NCBI GenBank assembly: GCA_963835085.1
Contig: CAWIED010000001.1
Coordinates: 186,001 to 250,000 of the forward strand
Reading direction: 5' to 3'
Length of the DNA: 64,000 bases
Source of the DNA: JBDIAG01 sp963835085
GTDB lineage: Bacteria; Actinomycetota; Actinomycetes; Actinomycetales; CAWJMD01
A model generated the notes under the pieces. It worked only from the letters and a program-made list of their open reading frames with translations. It ran no database searches and was not told the origin of the DNA. Below are positions 49,794-58,420 of this stretch, one piece after another. The first letter of the stretch is position 1. The number at the start of each line of letters is the position of its first letter. The translations under genes and the position numbers were made by a program.

Positions 49794-50369
49794 ATGGCGC
49801 GCTGGGATCCAGGAGCAGCCGATCGCCTGCGACAAGCTGCGCTGAAGCTCTATGCCGAGCGCGGATATGAGGCGGTGACGGTCGCAGACATCGCCGAACA
49901 CGCCGGGCTGACCAGACGGTCGTTCTTCCGCTACTTCCCGGACAAGCGCGAGGTGCTCTTCGCCGGCTCCGAACGGCTTGCACCTGCTCTCAAATCGTCT
50001 ATCGAGGGCGTCAGTTCCGAGCTCTCGCCGCGTGCTGCCGTCCTGCTGGCTTTCCGGGAGATCGGCACCGAGCTGGTCCGTCAGGTCTCGGGATCGCTCG
50101 AGCGTCGAGCGATCATCGCGGGCAGCCCCGAGCTTCAGGAACGCGAGCGGACCAAGCACGCCGACATCGCGAGAGCAGTCACTGAGGCGCTTATCGTCCG
50201 TGGACTGCCGACGAGCTCGGCCACCGTGCTGGGCCCGGTGTGCGCGGATCTCTTTCGAAGCGCGTTCGACCGCCATGTCACCGGTGGCCGGGACGCTGGC
50301 GAGGACCTGACGTTTTCAGCCTGTCTCGACGAGGCCTTCTCCAGCCTGGGAGCGTTCATGTCGGATTGA
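49794..50369 (+). CDS. TetR-family transcriptional regulator
   Basis: 191 residues. N-terminal HTH: ADRLRQAALKLYAERGYEAV, VADIAEHAGLTRRSFFRYFP, DKREVLFAGSERL; ligand-binding helices follow. It closely resembles the second TetR (51596-52195) in residues 1-65 (MxRWxPGAxxRLxxAAL, YF.DKREVLF). Presumably represses itself and the divergent reductase gene; the ligand is unknown. Confidence 0.9.
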   Translation: MARWDPGAADRLRQAALKLYAERGYEAVTVADIAEHAGLTRRSFFRYFPDKREVLFAGSERLAPALKSSIEGVSSELSPRAAVLLAFREIGTELVRQVSGSLERRAIIAGSPELQERERTKHADIARAVTEALIVRGLPTSSATVLGPVCADLFRSAFDRHVTGGRDAGEDLTFSACLDEAFSSLGAFMSD

Positions 50370-50420
50370 CGCAGGCAGCGCCTCGTCATCCTGACAGCCA
50401 GGTCTCCTGTCTCAGAAGCT

Positions 50421-51599
50421 TCATTCTGAACGAGTCGGCGGCCGCCAGCTGAGTATCGGATCGAGTGCGCGCACGGTGAGTCGCCCCGGAAGCCGCCCGG
50501 CCGCCCACGCTCCGGCTCGTGCAACCAGCACAGGTGCTTGGTAGATGCGGCCGGCGGCGTGTGAGCGGCGGATCAGGTCAGCACCTCGCGGCGCTCGGAG
50601 AGTCGAGTACCGATCCAATGCCCGTTCGATCGTGGCCGGTTCGATCGTACGGCCGTCGCCGAGCACGATGCCGAGGGTCACCGCGTCCTCCAGTGCCTGG
50701 CAGGCGCCCTGGCCGAGGTCAGGAGTCATGGCATGCGCGGCATCGCCGAGCAGAACGGCCCGTCCGCGACGGTAGGTCGACAGTGGGGCGCTCAGCTCGA
50801 AGACGTCGGTGCGGATCACGGCAGAGTGGTCGAGGCTGTCGATGATCCCCGGAATCGGCGCGTGCCAGGCGCCGAATCGCTCACGCAGTTGTATGCGCTC
50901 GTCGGCGGCAGTGCGCCCGGCCGCCTCGTTCGCGGTCGCGTAGCAGTAGAGGCGATCCTCCGCGACCGGCAGGATCGCGAAGCGCTGCCCTGCCGGTCCC
51001 CAGGTCTCGGAAGGCTCAATGTCGGCATCAGGACGGCGGGTGAGCATCCGCCAGGTGGTGTAGCCCGCGTAGCGGAGCCCGGGCTGGCCTGGGAAGAGCT
51101 GCGGGCGCAGCCTCGAGCGGGAGCCGTCGGCAACGACGATGAGATCTGCCGTGTGGATCTCGTGTGCGGTGCTCACCGTGGCGCTCGCGTGCCCCGTGGC
51201 GATCTCCAGCACGGTCACGCCGAAGCCGACGCGCACACCCGCGAGTTCGAGCTTGGCGCGCAGCGCCAATAGCACGGTCTCCCGCTGGGTGAGTACGAGC
51301 GGCAACCCATACCGACCGACGATCGCGGCGCCGATGTCGGTGTGCCCGATCCAGGTGCCGCTCGGGGTTCGCACTCCGCTTCGCCCGCCGAGCGTGGCCC
51401 CAGGCTCCATCAGGTTCTCGACGCCGAGCTCGGCAAGCGCGCGCAGCGCGTTAGGCCACAGGCTGAGCCCGGAACCCGCTTGGCGGTCGGCCGAGCCTCG
51501 CTCAAGCACGGTGACCGACCATCCCGAGTTGGTGAGCGCCAGCGCAGCGGCGAGGCCGCCTATCCCGGCACCGACAACGATCGCGCGAGCGCCGGTCAT
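50421..51599 (-). CDS. FAD-dependent monooxygenase (group A)
   Basis: 392 residues. N-terminal GxGxxG of the FAD site AIVVGAGIGGLAAALALTNS, LERGSAD; central GD motif LLGDAAHAMTPDLGQGACQA; also DLIVVADGSRSRLR. These are the three signatures of class A aromatic hydroxylases such as salicylate hydroxylase. Uses NAD(P)H and O2; the substrate is unknown. The ATG overlaps the TetR stop (ATGA), so TetR and monooxygenase are one operon. Confidence 0.92.
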   Translation of the reverse strand: MTGARAIVVGAGIGGLAAALALTNSGWSVTVLERGSADRQAGSGLSLWPNALRALAELGVENLMEPGATLGGRSGVRTPSGTWIGHTDIGAAIVGRYGLPLVLTQRETVLLALRAKLELAGVRVGFGVTVLEIATGHASATVSTAHEIHTADLIVVADGSRSRLRPQLFPGQPGLRYAGYTTWRMLTRRPDADIEPSETWGPAGQRFAILPVAEDRLYCYATANEAAGRTAADERIQLRERFGAWHAPIPGIIDSLDHSAVIRTDVFELSAPLSTYRRGRAVLLGDAAHAMTPDLGQGACQALEDAVTLGIVLGDGRTIEPATIERALDRYSTLRAPRGADLIRRSHAAGRIYQAPVLVARAGAWAAGRLPGRLTVRALDPILSWRPPTRSE

Positions 51600-52195
51600 G
51601 GGTTCTCCTCCCGGGCTGCAGCGCCGCCCGGTGGGCGACCCAGCTCACGAAGACCGCGGACGCTCGCCCGGGCCAGCTCGGGAAAAGACTGGCCTTCCCC
51701 TTCTGCGACCCAGGCCGCGAACGTGACCTTGAACAGGGCGACGGTGGTCTCGCCGGCGAGGCGAGCGGGCGCATCAGCGAGCCCCCGGCTGCGGAATGTC
51801 TCGGTCGCGACAGTGGCGAGCGAGGCGAGTTTCAGCTGCTCTCGCTCGCGCAGCCCGTCCTCGGCCTCGATCACGAGCTGTCTGCGCCGGGAGGAGTCGC
51901 GTCGCTCCTGGCAGAAGAAGGTGCCGAGTTCACAGAGGGTGTGCTCGCAGACGTCGAGCGGGGCGCTGCCGGCGGGGGAGTCGAGGATGCCGGCAGCGAA
52001 GGCCGCGGCCAGCTCGTCCTGGCCCTGGAACAGCACCTCGCGCTTGTCGGCGAAGTAGCGGTAGAAGGTGCGCTCTGTGACGTCTGCGCGGGCTGCGATC
52101 TCGGCGACGGTCGTCCGATCGAACCCGCGCTCGACGAAGAGGTCGAGCGCCGCGAGCTGCAGCCGGTTCCGTGCCCCGGGTTCCCATCGGACCAT
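51596..52195 (-). CDS. TetR-family transcriptional regulator
   Basis: 199 residues. HTH: RNRLQLAALDLFVERGFDRT, VAEIAARADVTERTFYRYFA, DKREVLFQGQDEL. Ligand domain helices follow. Paralogue of the TetR at 49794. It is in an operon with the downstream FAD monooxygenase and divergent from an NAD-dependent epimerase-like gene; two operators lie in between. It probably controls both sides in response to an aromatic or xenobiotic ligand. Confidence 0.92.
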   Translation of the reverse strand: MVRWEPGARNRLQLAALDLFVERGFDRTTVAEIAARADVTERTFYRYFADKREVLFQGQDELAAAFAAGILDSPAGSAPLDVCEHTLCELGTFFCQERRDSSRRRQLVIEAEDGLREREQLKLASLATVATETFRSRGLADAPARLAGETTVALFKVTFAAWVAEGEGQSFPELARASVRGLRELGRPPGGAAAREENP

Positions 52196-52210
52196 GGGCC
52201 GATCCTATGC

Positions 52211-52260
52211 GATGACAGATTCTGACATCAGCTGCTAGAGTGATGTCACGTACTGACATC
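52211..52260. promoter_or_regulatory. Two candidate TetR operators
   Basis: GATGACA, 5-base spacer, TGACATC at 52211-52229 (one mismatch) and GATGTCA, 5-base spacer, TGACATC at 52242-52260 (perfect), 31 bases apart. Between divergent TetR and SDR genes. Confidence 0.7.
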
Positions 52261-52278
52261 GATGGAAGGGTGCGGAGC

Positions 52279-53178
52279 ATGAAGGTCTTCGTCACGGGGG
52301 CGTCCGGCTGGGTGGGATCTGCCGTCGTCCCGGAACTGGTGGCCGCTGGGCATCAGGTGGTCGGTCTCGCCCGCTCAGATGCCTCCGCTGCCGCGATCCG
52401 GAGCGCCGGGGCAGAAGCGGCGCGCGGCGAGCTCGACGATCTCGACTCGTTGCAGGCCGGCGCGAAGGAGTCGGATGCGGTCATTCATCTGGCTAACAAG
52501 CACGATTGGGGCAATCCGACGGAGTCCAATCGGGCTGAGCGAGCAGCCGTGGAGGCGCTCGTCGAGGCTCTCGACGGTACGGGCCGTCCGTTGCTGATCG
52601 CGTCCGGGGTTGCCTTGCTCACGCCGGGGCGGGTGGCCACCGAGCTCGACCCGAACCCCTTTTCGGGTCCCGACGCGCCCCGTGGCGGAAGTGAGAGTCT
52701 CGCCCTCGGCTCGGTTGACCGGGGGATACGTCCTGTCGCACTGCGCTTTGCGCCCACCGTGCACGGCGTTGCCGACGGCGGCTTCATCGCAAGCATTGTC
52801 GACGTGGCTCGCCGCACGGGTGTTTCGGCCTACATCGGCGACGGGGCGAATCGCTGGGCGGCTGTGCACCGAGCCGACCTCGCAGACTTGGTGCGTCGCG
52901 CCGTGGAGCATCCCGATGCCACCGAGGGCATCGTGCACGGCGTAGCGGAGCAGGGCATCCCCACCCGGGAGCTCGCGTCGGCCATCGGCGCGGCGTTCGG
53001 CCTCCCGACGGTCTCGCTCGACCCCGCCGCCGCTCCCGATCACTTCGGGTGGATCGCCGCCTTCTTCGGCCTCGATCTGGCAGCCTCCAGCGAGTTGACC
53101 AAGCATCGACTCGGCTGGGAGCCCCGGCATCCCGGTCTCCTCGCGGACATTGCCGCGGGTACCTACGGTCGGGTCTAG
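52279..53178 (+). CDS. NAD-dependent epimerase/dehydratase-like SDR
   Basis: 299 residues from the ATG at 52279 (GGAAGGG upstream; an in-frame ATG at 52240 overlaps the operator). Extended-SDR nucleotide motif VFVTGASGWVGSAVVPELV, then HQVVGLARSDASAAAIRSAG, ARGELDDLDSL, ESDAVIHLAN. Lacks the usual YxxxK (SVDRGIRPVALRFAPTVHG follows), as is common in this NmrA/atypical branch, so it may be a reductase or a binding protein. Divergent from the TetR-monooxygenase operon and likely co-regulated. Confidence 0.85.
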   Translation: MKVFVTGASGWVGSAVVPELVAAGHQVVGLARSDASAAAIRSAGAEAARGELDDLDSLQAGAKESDAVIHLANKHDWGNPTESNRAERAAVEALVEALDGTGRPLLIASGVALLTPGRVATELDPNPFSGPDAPRGGSESLALGSVDRGIRPVALRFAPTVHGVADGGFIASIVDVARRTGVSAYIGDGANRWAAVHRADLADLVRRAVEHPDATEGIVHGVAEQGIPTRELASAIGAAFGLPTVSLDPAAAPDHFGWIAAFFGLDLAASSELTKHRLGWEPRHPGLLADIAAGTYGRV

Positions 53179-53182
53179 ATCG

Positions 53183-54580
53183 CTACTTCGTGGCCCGCTG
53201 GTCGATCCAGGTGCCGACGTCGGTGACGCCCCGGTCGAGGACGCCGAGGTGGTCGGCGCCGGGAATGGCGACGGTGGTCGACTGCGGGGCGTTGCGGGCC
53301 CACGCGAGCACCTTGGCGGCGTTGAGGACCTCGTCGTCGGAGCCGATCCAGACACCGACCGGCTTGTGGGTGCCCGCAAGGATGGCTGCGCTGTCACCGG
53401 CGTTCTGGGCCATGGCCATCGTGGTGGTGTACCGGCTGATCAGCCCGGCTCTGGCGATCTCCTCCGGCGTGTACGCGAAGCTCACTGCGTAGGCGTGGGC
53501 GTCGAGCAGGCCGTTGGTCAGCACGTCGGCGATCAGCACGCGATGGCTGATGGTCGCGAAGTTCGACCCCTCCGACTGCACTTCGGTGGCGGAGTGCAGG
53601 CCGAAGTCGGGCGCCAGGTACACGTAGCCGGCGACCTCGTGATCGATGCGACTCTCGCTGTTGAGCACCAGTCCGGCACCGGATGAGTGGCCACCGACGT
53701 ACTCGGGGACCTGGGGGTGGGCGTGCTTGACGAAGTCGACGGCGGTCTGGGTATCGGCGAACATCTGATCCTGGCTGGGTGCGTCGCCCCGCCGGCCGCC
53801 CGACTTGCCATGCCCGCGCATGTCGAACAGGTACGTGGCGACGTGATACTGCTCGGCGACCTGGCGGCCGAAAGTGAGGTAGCCGGCTCCGGCGTTTGCC
53901 CCCGACCCGTGGTAGAAGACGAGTGTCGCTACCGGAGTCGCCGGAACGTCCGCGAAGTAGGCCAGCTTCGTGCCGTCGGTCGCCGTGAGATAGCCGGTCG
54001 GGTCCGGCTCCGGCGGCGTGGTCGGGCTCTGGTCGTCCTTCAGTGCGGCCACGCTCGCTGAAGCCGGCAGGTCCGCTGGCACGAGTGCGACCGCCACCGC
54101 CGCGGCGGTGAGCACCGCCAGCACGCCGGCAGTGATCACCACGGCCTTGCCCGGGCGCGATTGCGGTCTGCTGCGCGCGACTCGCCATAGTGCGATGGCC
54201 GGCAGCACGATTGCAAGCAGGATGATCGGCGAATGCACGACGGCGAACTGGATCGCCCCGGTGGCGGCCACGGCCACGAGGGCCACCATGGTCAGCTGCA
54301 CAGGGGTCGACCGCCCGAGGGCCGACTGCACGGGAGTTGACTGCACGGGGGTTGGCTGCCCGAAGGTCGGCTGCCCGAGGGTCGGCTGCCCGAGGGTCGG
54401 CTGCACAGGGGCCGGCCGGCCCATCCAGCCGACCACAGCCCAGGTCAGCAATCCGGCCGCGACCAGCGTGGCGCCGGCCGCTTTGACGGCGGGACGGGTC
54501 TGCGGGCCGAACCCGATCAGCCCGTTCACCACCGAGACGAACCCCGACAAGGTGAGAAGGACTCGGGCGAGGGTCATCAC
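53183..54580 (-). CDS. Alpha/beta hydrolase with N-terminal membrane segments
   Basis: 465 residues. N-terminal membrane region with about four helices (residues 8-55 and 95-180), then an extracytoplasmic alpha/beta hydrolase domain: oxyanion region LVFYHGSGANAG, MRGHGKSGGRRGD, nucleophile GGHSSGAGL (GxSxG), Asp in VGVWIGSDDEVLN and His in IPGADHLGVLDRG. Substrate unknown. Pentapeptide-like repeats PTLGQ/PTFGQ/STPVQ at about 59-95 come from a 15-base minisatellite. Overlaps the upstream PadR stop by four bases, so PadR and the hydrolase are one operon. Confidence 0.88.
   Translation of the reverse strand: MMTLARVLLTLSGFVSVVNGLIGFGPQTRPAVKAAGATLVAAGLLTWAVVGWMGRPAPVQPTLGQPTLGQPTFGQPTPVQSTPVQSALGRSTPVQLTMVALVAVAATGAIQFAVVHSPIILLAIVLPAIALWRVARSRPQSRPGKAVVITAGVLAVLTAAAVAVALVPADLPASASVAALKDDQSPTTPPEPDPTGYLTATDGTKLAYFADVPATPVATLVFYHGSGANAGAGYLTFGRQVAEQYHVATYLFDMRGHGKSGGRRGDAPSQDQMFADTQTAVDFVKHAHPQVPEYVGGHSSGAGLVLNSESRIDHEVAGYVYLAPDFGLHSATEVQSEGSNFATISHRVLIADVLTNGLLDAHAYAVSFAYTPEEIARAGLISRYTTTMAMAQNAGDSAAILAGTHKPVGVWIGSDDEVLNAAKVLAWARNAPQSTTVAIPGADHLGVLDRGVTDVGTWIDQRATK
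54305..54409. repeat. 15-bp minisatellite within the hydrolase gene
   Basis: Seven units of 15 bases (GGTCGGCTGCCCGAG and variants) encoding pentapeptides on the minus strand (PTLGQ, PTFGQ, PTPVQ, STPVQ, SALGR). Because 15 is a multiple of three, unit number can vary without frameshift. Confidence 0.85.
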
Positions 54581-55158
54581 GTACTCTCTTTCAGCTCAGG
54601 CTTGTTCAGTTCAGGCTTGTTCAGCTCGGCCGCGGCCTTGTCGCACCAGTCGATCGCTGACTGCGCGAAGCCGATGCCGTAGTCACGGATGAGGTCCGGG
54701 GTGGGCAGCGACGCCCGGTGTTCCTGATCCGTCCAGCCGGTCCGCGGCACGACCGACTCGAGGTGGTCGCGAAGCCATTGGAACGACGCGCGGCGTTCCC
54801 CGATGAGGCGGATGGCCTCGTCCCGGTCGAGCTGCGCCGCGAAGAGGATCTTCACGAGGTTCTCGTCGCGGACCTGCACCGGCGCCGACGGCGTCCGCAT
54901 CCAGGCCAGGAACGCGGCCCGGCCCTGATCGGTCAGCCGCCAGGTCGTCGACGCCCGCGGCCCACCGGGTTGATCGACGGCTTCGATGAGGTTGCGCGCG
55001 GCGAGTTGCTTGAGTTGCGGGTAGAGCTGGCCGTCGCTCACCCCCCAGAAGAACGAGATGGCGCGCTTGGCCGCCTCGCGGATCTCGTAGCCCGAGCGGG
55101 GATGCGAGGCCAGGAAACCCAGGATCGTGTGGGCCGTGGGAGTCAGATCTTCGGACAC
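54577..55158 (-). CDS. PadR-family transcriptional regulator
   Basis: 193 residues. Winged helix: PTAHTILGFLASHPRSGYEI, FFWGVSDGQLYPQLKQLAAR, ASTTWRLTDQGRAAFLAWM; C-terminal dimerisation helices to about 175, ending in a short repeat KPELNKPEL. The operator candidate lies just upstream at 55167-55192. Heads an operon with the alpha/beta hydrolase. The ligand is unknown. Confidence 0.9.
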   Translation of the reverse strand: MSEDLTPTAHTILGFLASHPRSGYEIREAAKRAISFFWGVSDGQLYPQLKQLAARNLIEAVDQPGGPRASTTWRLTDQGRAAFLAWMRTPSAPVQVRDENLVKILFAAQLDRDEAIRLIGERRASFQWLRDHLESVVPRTGWTDQEHRASLPTPDLIRDYGIGFAQSAIDWCDKAAAELNKPELNKPELKEST

Positions 55159-55166
55159 GGGAACCT

Positions 55167-55192
55167 CTCTGGCAGATATATCTCTGCCAGAG
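55167..55192. promoter_or_regulatory. Candidate PadR operator, perfect 10-bp arms
   Basis: CTCTGGCAGA and TCTGCCAGAG separated by six bases (TATATC). The central TATATC/GATATA could double as the -10, so binding would block transcription. Nine bases upstream of the PadR ATG. Confidence 0.75.
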
Positions 55193-55379
55193 ATACTAGA
55201 TCAGACTTGCCGCTATACCAAGTCGATGCCAAGTCCATCACCGCGTGCCGGCGACACCGAGCACGGATTCCTGGAGGTCGCGGCCGGTCGGCTCGACCGC
55301 CGCGGACAGGGGCGTCCCGAACCGCCACACGTCCACGTCGCTGGGCGGGGTGAAGGCCTGCCCTGGATGGGGGCCTAGA
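55193..55379. other. Short gap with a fragmentary ORF
   Basis: A 50-residue frame (+ strand, 55226-55378, MPSPSPRAGDTEHGF...) ends beside the FUSC stop. No homology recognised; possibly the tail of a lost gene. No other signal. Confidence 0.3.
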
Positions 55380-57140
55380 TCAAAGCTGGTCGACGGGCGG
55401 CTTGGCAGGCTCATGCGGGGGTTGCGGCCGCCCAGTCAGCCGGACGCGCTTGAGGGCGGCAGCGGTGGCGCTGGCATCGATGGGCTCTGCGCTCACCGGG
55501 GGTAAGCCGGCGATATACGACTCAAGGGTGTCGGCCATCGGATGCCAGCGCAGTACTGTCTCGGGTTCGGTCGTGCGCACGGCAGTGAGGATCGTGTAGG
55601 TGAGCTCTCCCAATTGAGCCTCCAGTTCGGGCCATTGGGCGAGCGCCTCGGGTTGGTCGGGAATCACCATGCTCAGCGCTCGTGCCGCCGCCAGTTGCTC
55701 GAAGTGCAGATTGCGGCGTCCCACTATGGTCACGTCGGGGGGCAGCCCGCGCGACATCTGCCGCAGCACCTCGTCGGCGGCGTTCAACGCCCGACGAAAC
55801 TGCCTGCGCACCAACACGATCGCGGTCGAGCGTCCAGGCAGCCACAACACCAGCAGGGCCGCAACCGCACCCACGACCGTCTCCAGCACTCGTGCCTGCA
55901 CGAGTGGCGCGATCGCTACGGCGGCACCGTGCATCGACGCCGTCAACAGCGGCATCGGGGTGATCACCATGGCGCTGAGGGCGTATTGCCGGGGAGCCAG
56001 CATCTGGGTGAGGGCAATGCAGCACACCACGATCACCGCCACCAGCACCGGTGCCGGGTTAAGCAGATGCAACCCCAGGAACAGGCCCACGCCGGCCGCC
56101 GTCCCCACCACCCGCTGTGCGGCTCGGTGGGTCGTGGAGATGCGGTCCGACATGTTCGACAGCACCAGGGCGGAGGTCATGATCGCCCAGTACGGATGGG
56201 TCAGGCCGAGCAGCGTGGCAAACTCGCCGGCCAGCAGAATCGCCGCCCCGGTGCGGCGTGCGGCGAGCCAGGCCGGTGAGGCCGACGACAGGGCCCACTT
56301 GAGCAGATACCCCTCGCGCGGCGCCCCCAGGTAGTGATCGGTGAACGCCTCGTCGTCGATCCGAGCCCAAGGCAGGTCGAAGGTCACGACGCGTTGCAGG
56401 AGCCGTCGGTGCAGGAGGTGGATCTCCTCCTCCATGGCCAGGTGGGTGGCGCTGACCGTGCCCTTGCGGGGAGCGCTCGACACCAGCGCCGCCTGCGCGG
56501 CGAACAGTGCGGAGAAGGCGTTGTCGCGGAGCTGGGCGCGTTCGGTATCGGGCAGGTCTGCCGGCGCGTCCTCAAGCGCCGACACCGCGGCCCGCAGCGT
56601 TTTGAGCTGGCGGACCACAGCGGCCCGGCGGGTAGGCACCTGCACCAACAACGATGTGCCGCAGGCCAACACGATCGATATCGCCGTGATCGCGATGAGC
56701 AGCGGGATGGGCACCCCGAGGGTGGGCAGGTACGAGGCCACTGCGGCGCCCATGATGAGCAGCATCGGGCCGGGCGGATCAGACAGCAGCGCGTGATAGC
56801 CGAAGGCCACGATCGTGCCCAGCACCGCCAGCACCACCACTCCTAGCCAGGACGGCAGCATGGAAGACCACGCGCCGAGCGCTACCAGCAGGAGATAGGC
56901 GGTTCCGAGCCGGCTCAGTACCCGCACCCGGCTGCGCAGCGAACGGTCGAAAGCGCTGATGCCCAGGAAGATGCCTGTGATGCCGGTGAGGCCCAGGGCC
57001 ACCCCGAAGATCAGCGAGAGCACCGAGATCGTCACTGCGCCCACGATCAACGCGTGCAGCGCCTTCTTGCGCGTGCCCTGGGCGGGCTTGACCTCGACGA
57101 AGCGGGTGAGTTCGCGCGTCAGGGCAGTGGGCACGCCCAC
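55380..57140 (-). CDS. FUSC-family (aromatic acid exporter-like) membrane protein
   Basis: 586 residues from a GTG at 57140. Two blocks of about five to six membrane helices (residues 25-170 and 320-450) separated by a cytoplasmic helical domain (175-315), the layout of FUSC/YccS/AaeB-type transporters. The second block holds TGAAILLAGEFATLLGLTHP and the family text YWAIMTSALVLSNMSDRIS. A long C-terminal soluble domain follows. Such proteins export aromatic acids, fusaric acid or lipids. Substrate unknown; separate unit from the PadR operon. Confidence 0.88.
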   Translation of the reverse strand: MGVPTALTRELTRFVEVKPAQGTRKKALHALIVGAVTISVLSLIFGVALGLTGITGIFLGISAFDRSLRSRVRVLSRLGTAYLLLVALGAWSSMLPSWLGVVVLAVLGTIVAFGYHALLSDPPGPMLLIMGAAVASYLPTLGVPIPLLIAITAISIVLACGTSLLVQVPTRRAAVVRQLKTLRAAVSALEDAPADLPDTERAQLRDNAFSALFAAQAALVSSAPRKGTVSATHLAMEEEIHLLHRRLLQRVVTFDLPWARIDDEAFTDHYLGAPREGYLLKWALSSASPAWLAARRTGAAILLAGEFATLLGLTHPYWAIMTSALVLSNMSDRISTTHRAAQRVVGTAAGVGLFLGLHLLNPAPVLVAVIVVCCIALTQMLAPRQYALSAMVITPMPLLTASMHGAAVAIAPLVQARVLETVVGAVAALLVLWLPGRSTAIVLVRRQFRRALNAADEVLRQMSRGLPPDVTIVGRRNLHFEQLAAARALSMVIPDQPEALAQWPELEAQLGELTYTILTAVRTTEPETVLRWHPMADTLESYIAGLPPVSAEPIDASATAAALKRVRLTGRPQPPHEPAKPPVDQL

Positions 57141-57211
57141 ACTGTATGCATCTCAAGGGATCTCCGCCGGATCTGCCCTGTGTGCCAGCCACGTCCTACG
57201 CGAGGGGAACT

Positions 57212-57269
57212 GTGCGAATTCGCACTGCGCCCTGTGCATTCGCACGACGCGCGCTGTGTGCATTCGCAC
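57212..57269. promoter_or_regulatory. Three GTGCNNTTCGCAC-type palindromes between FUSC and VanZ-like genes
   Basis: GTGCGAATTCGCAC (57212-57225, perfect), GTGCATTCGCAC (57234-57245) and GTGCATTCGCAC (57258-57269), spaced 22 and 24 bases. Situated in the divergent promoter region of FUSC and VanZ-like. A regulator with GTGC/GCAC half-sites is implied; it is not encoded next door. Confidence 0.6.
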
Positions 57270-57327
57270 CCTTGCGACGTCCAGATCCTCACCGTATGCA
57301 CCCCGACGGGTAGGGCGTACCCGCAGA

Positions 57328-57744
57328 ATGGATGGTGTGACATGGCGCGGACCTCGACGACCCGGTTGGACAATCTTGTTCGTGCTGGCGCTGGCCGTGC
57401 AGTTCGTGGGGTTGTACTCGCCGTCGCAGCTGGGGGCCCACCTGCTGCCGGCTGAGGCCGCCTTCGCCAATGCCGACAAGGTCGTGCACTTTGCGATGTT
57501 CGCGGCTGTGGGGTTCTGCGCTGTCAAAGCCTTCGGCAGGCCGGGGCTCGTCGTCGGGTTACTCGTTTCGCACGCCGTCGTCAGCGAACTCATCCAGGGC
57601 TTCGCCCTACCCAGCCGCTCGGGTGACCCGCTCGACGCGATCTGCGACACCGCGGGCTCGGTGTGTGCGGTGTGGCTGGCCGTGCAGACCTCCCGCGCCG
57701 GCCGCGGGCCGCGCGTTCTCGCTTGTCGTCTAGATGACCAATGA
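57328..57744 (+). CDS. VanZ-like membrane protein
   Basis: 138 residues from the ATG at 57328 (a GTG three codons on is also possible). Four hydrophobic helices: ILFVLALAVQFVGLYSP, KVVHFAMFAAVGFCAVKAFG, PGLVVGLLVSHAVVSELIQG, TAGSVCAVWLAVQTSR. The VanZ hallmark ADKVVHFAMFA and SELIQGFALPSRSGDPLDAI is present. VanZ proteins are linked with glycopeptide response or unknown membrane functions; many are untested. Confidence 0.85.
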   Translation: MDGVTWRGPRRPGWTILFVLALAVQFVGLYSPSQLGAHLLPAEAAFANADKVVHFAMFAAVGFCAVKAFGRPGLVVGLLVSHAVVSELIQGFALPSRSGDPLDAICDTAGSVCAVWLAVQTSRAGRGPRVLACRLDDQ

Positions 57745-57798
57745 TGACACTCTCGCGCTCGCCCGCGCACAGGAGCCGATCTCAGTCATGATTAGCGG

Positions 57799-58353
57799 AT
57801 GGAGGAGTGGTTGACGGGCCGGTTGCTGGTGGCAACTCCGTTGCTGGAGCACCCAACCTTTCGCCGCACGGTGATTCTCATCCTCGATCACGCCGAGCAC
57901 GGTGCCCTCGGCGTGGTGGTCAACCGTCCGAGCGACGTGGACGTCGACAGCGTGCTGCCGTCCTGGCAACCATTGGCGACCTCCCCCCGGCGGCTGTTCA
58001 CGGGTGGCCCGGTTCGACAGGAGTCGGCCCTGTGCCTGGCGCAGATGCCGGGCGACGACCAATACGAAGGGCTGCGGCGGATCATCGGCTCGATTGCGGT
58101 GGTCGACCTCGATCTCGACCCCCAGGATGTCGTCGGCCGGGTCAGCGCATTGCGGGTGTTCGTCGGTTACGCCGGGTGGAGTCCGGGCCAGCTGGAGGAC
58201 GAGATCGACGAGGGCTCCTGGTTCGTCGTAGACAGCGAGCCACGCGACGCTTTCAGCGACGATCCCGATGACCTGTGGCGCAGTGTGCTGCGCCGTCAGC
58301 GCGGCGAACTCGCTTACGTGGCGTCGTATCCCTCGGATCCTGACCTCAACTGA
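57799..58353 (+). CDS. yqgE: YqgE/AlgH-family protein (UPF0301)
   Basis: 184 residues. MEEWLTGRLLVATPLLEHPT, FRRTVILILDHAEHGALGVV, VNRPSDVDVDSVLP, FTGGPVRQESALCLAQM, VFVGYAGWSPGQLEDEIDEG and SWFVVDSEPRDAF are the family's hallmarks (GPV and GYAGWxxxQLE). AlgH was first described as an alginate regulator but its molecular role remains unclear. The dispersed palindromic element follows the stop. Confidence 0.95.
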   Translation: MEEWLTGRLLVATPLLEHPTFRRTVILILDHAEHGALGVVVNRPSDVDVDSVLPSWQPLATSPRRLFTGGPVRQESALCLAQMPGDDQYEGLRRIIGSIAVVDLDLDPQDVVGRVSALRVFVGYAGWSPGQLEDEIDEGSWFVVDSEPRDAFSDDPDDLWRSVLRRQRGELAYVASYPSDPDLN

Positions 58354-58399
58354 GGACGCGCGGGCAAATAACCACTGCGCTTATTTCCCGGCGCGCCCT
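58352..58399 (+). repeat. Dispersed palindromic element, copy B
   Basis: GAGGACGCGCGGGCAAATAA, CCACTGCGC, TTATTTCCCGGCGCGCCCT. Matches copy A (14721-14768) with few changes, between yqgE and the convergent Cys-rich small gene. Confidence 0.8.
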
Positions 58400-58420
58400 G
58401 AGGGCGTGGCGGCTGGGTCG

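Noticed and set aside
55226..55378. 50-residue plus-strand ORF beside FUSC
   Set aside because: No homology, no ribosome site; more likely a remnant.
57212..57269. Attachment site or phage element
   Set aside because: No integrase or tRNA nearby; the symmetric, regularly spaced sites are better read as operators.
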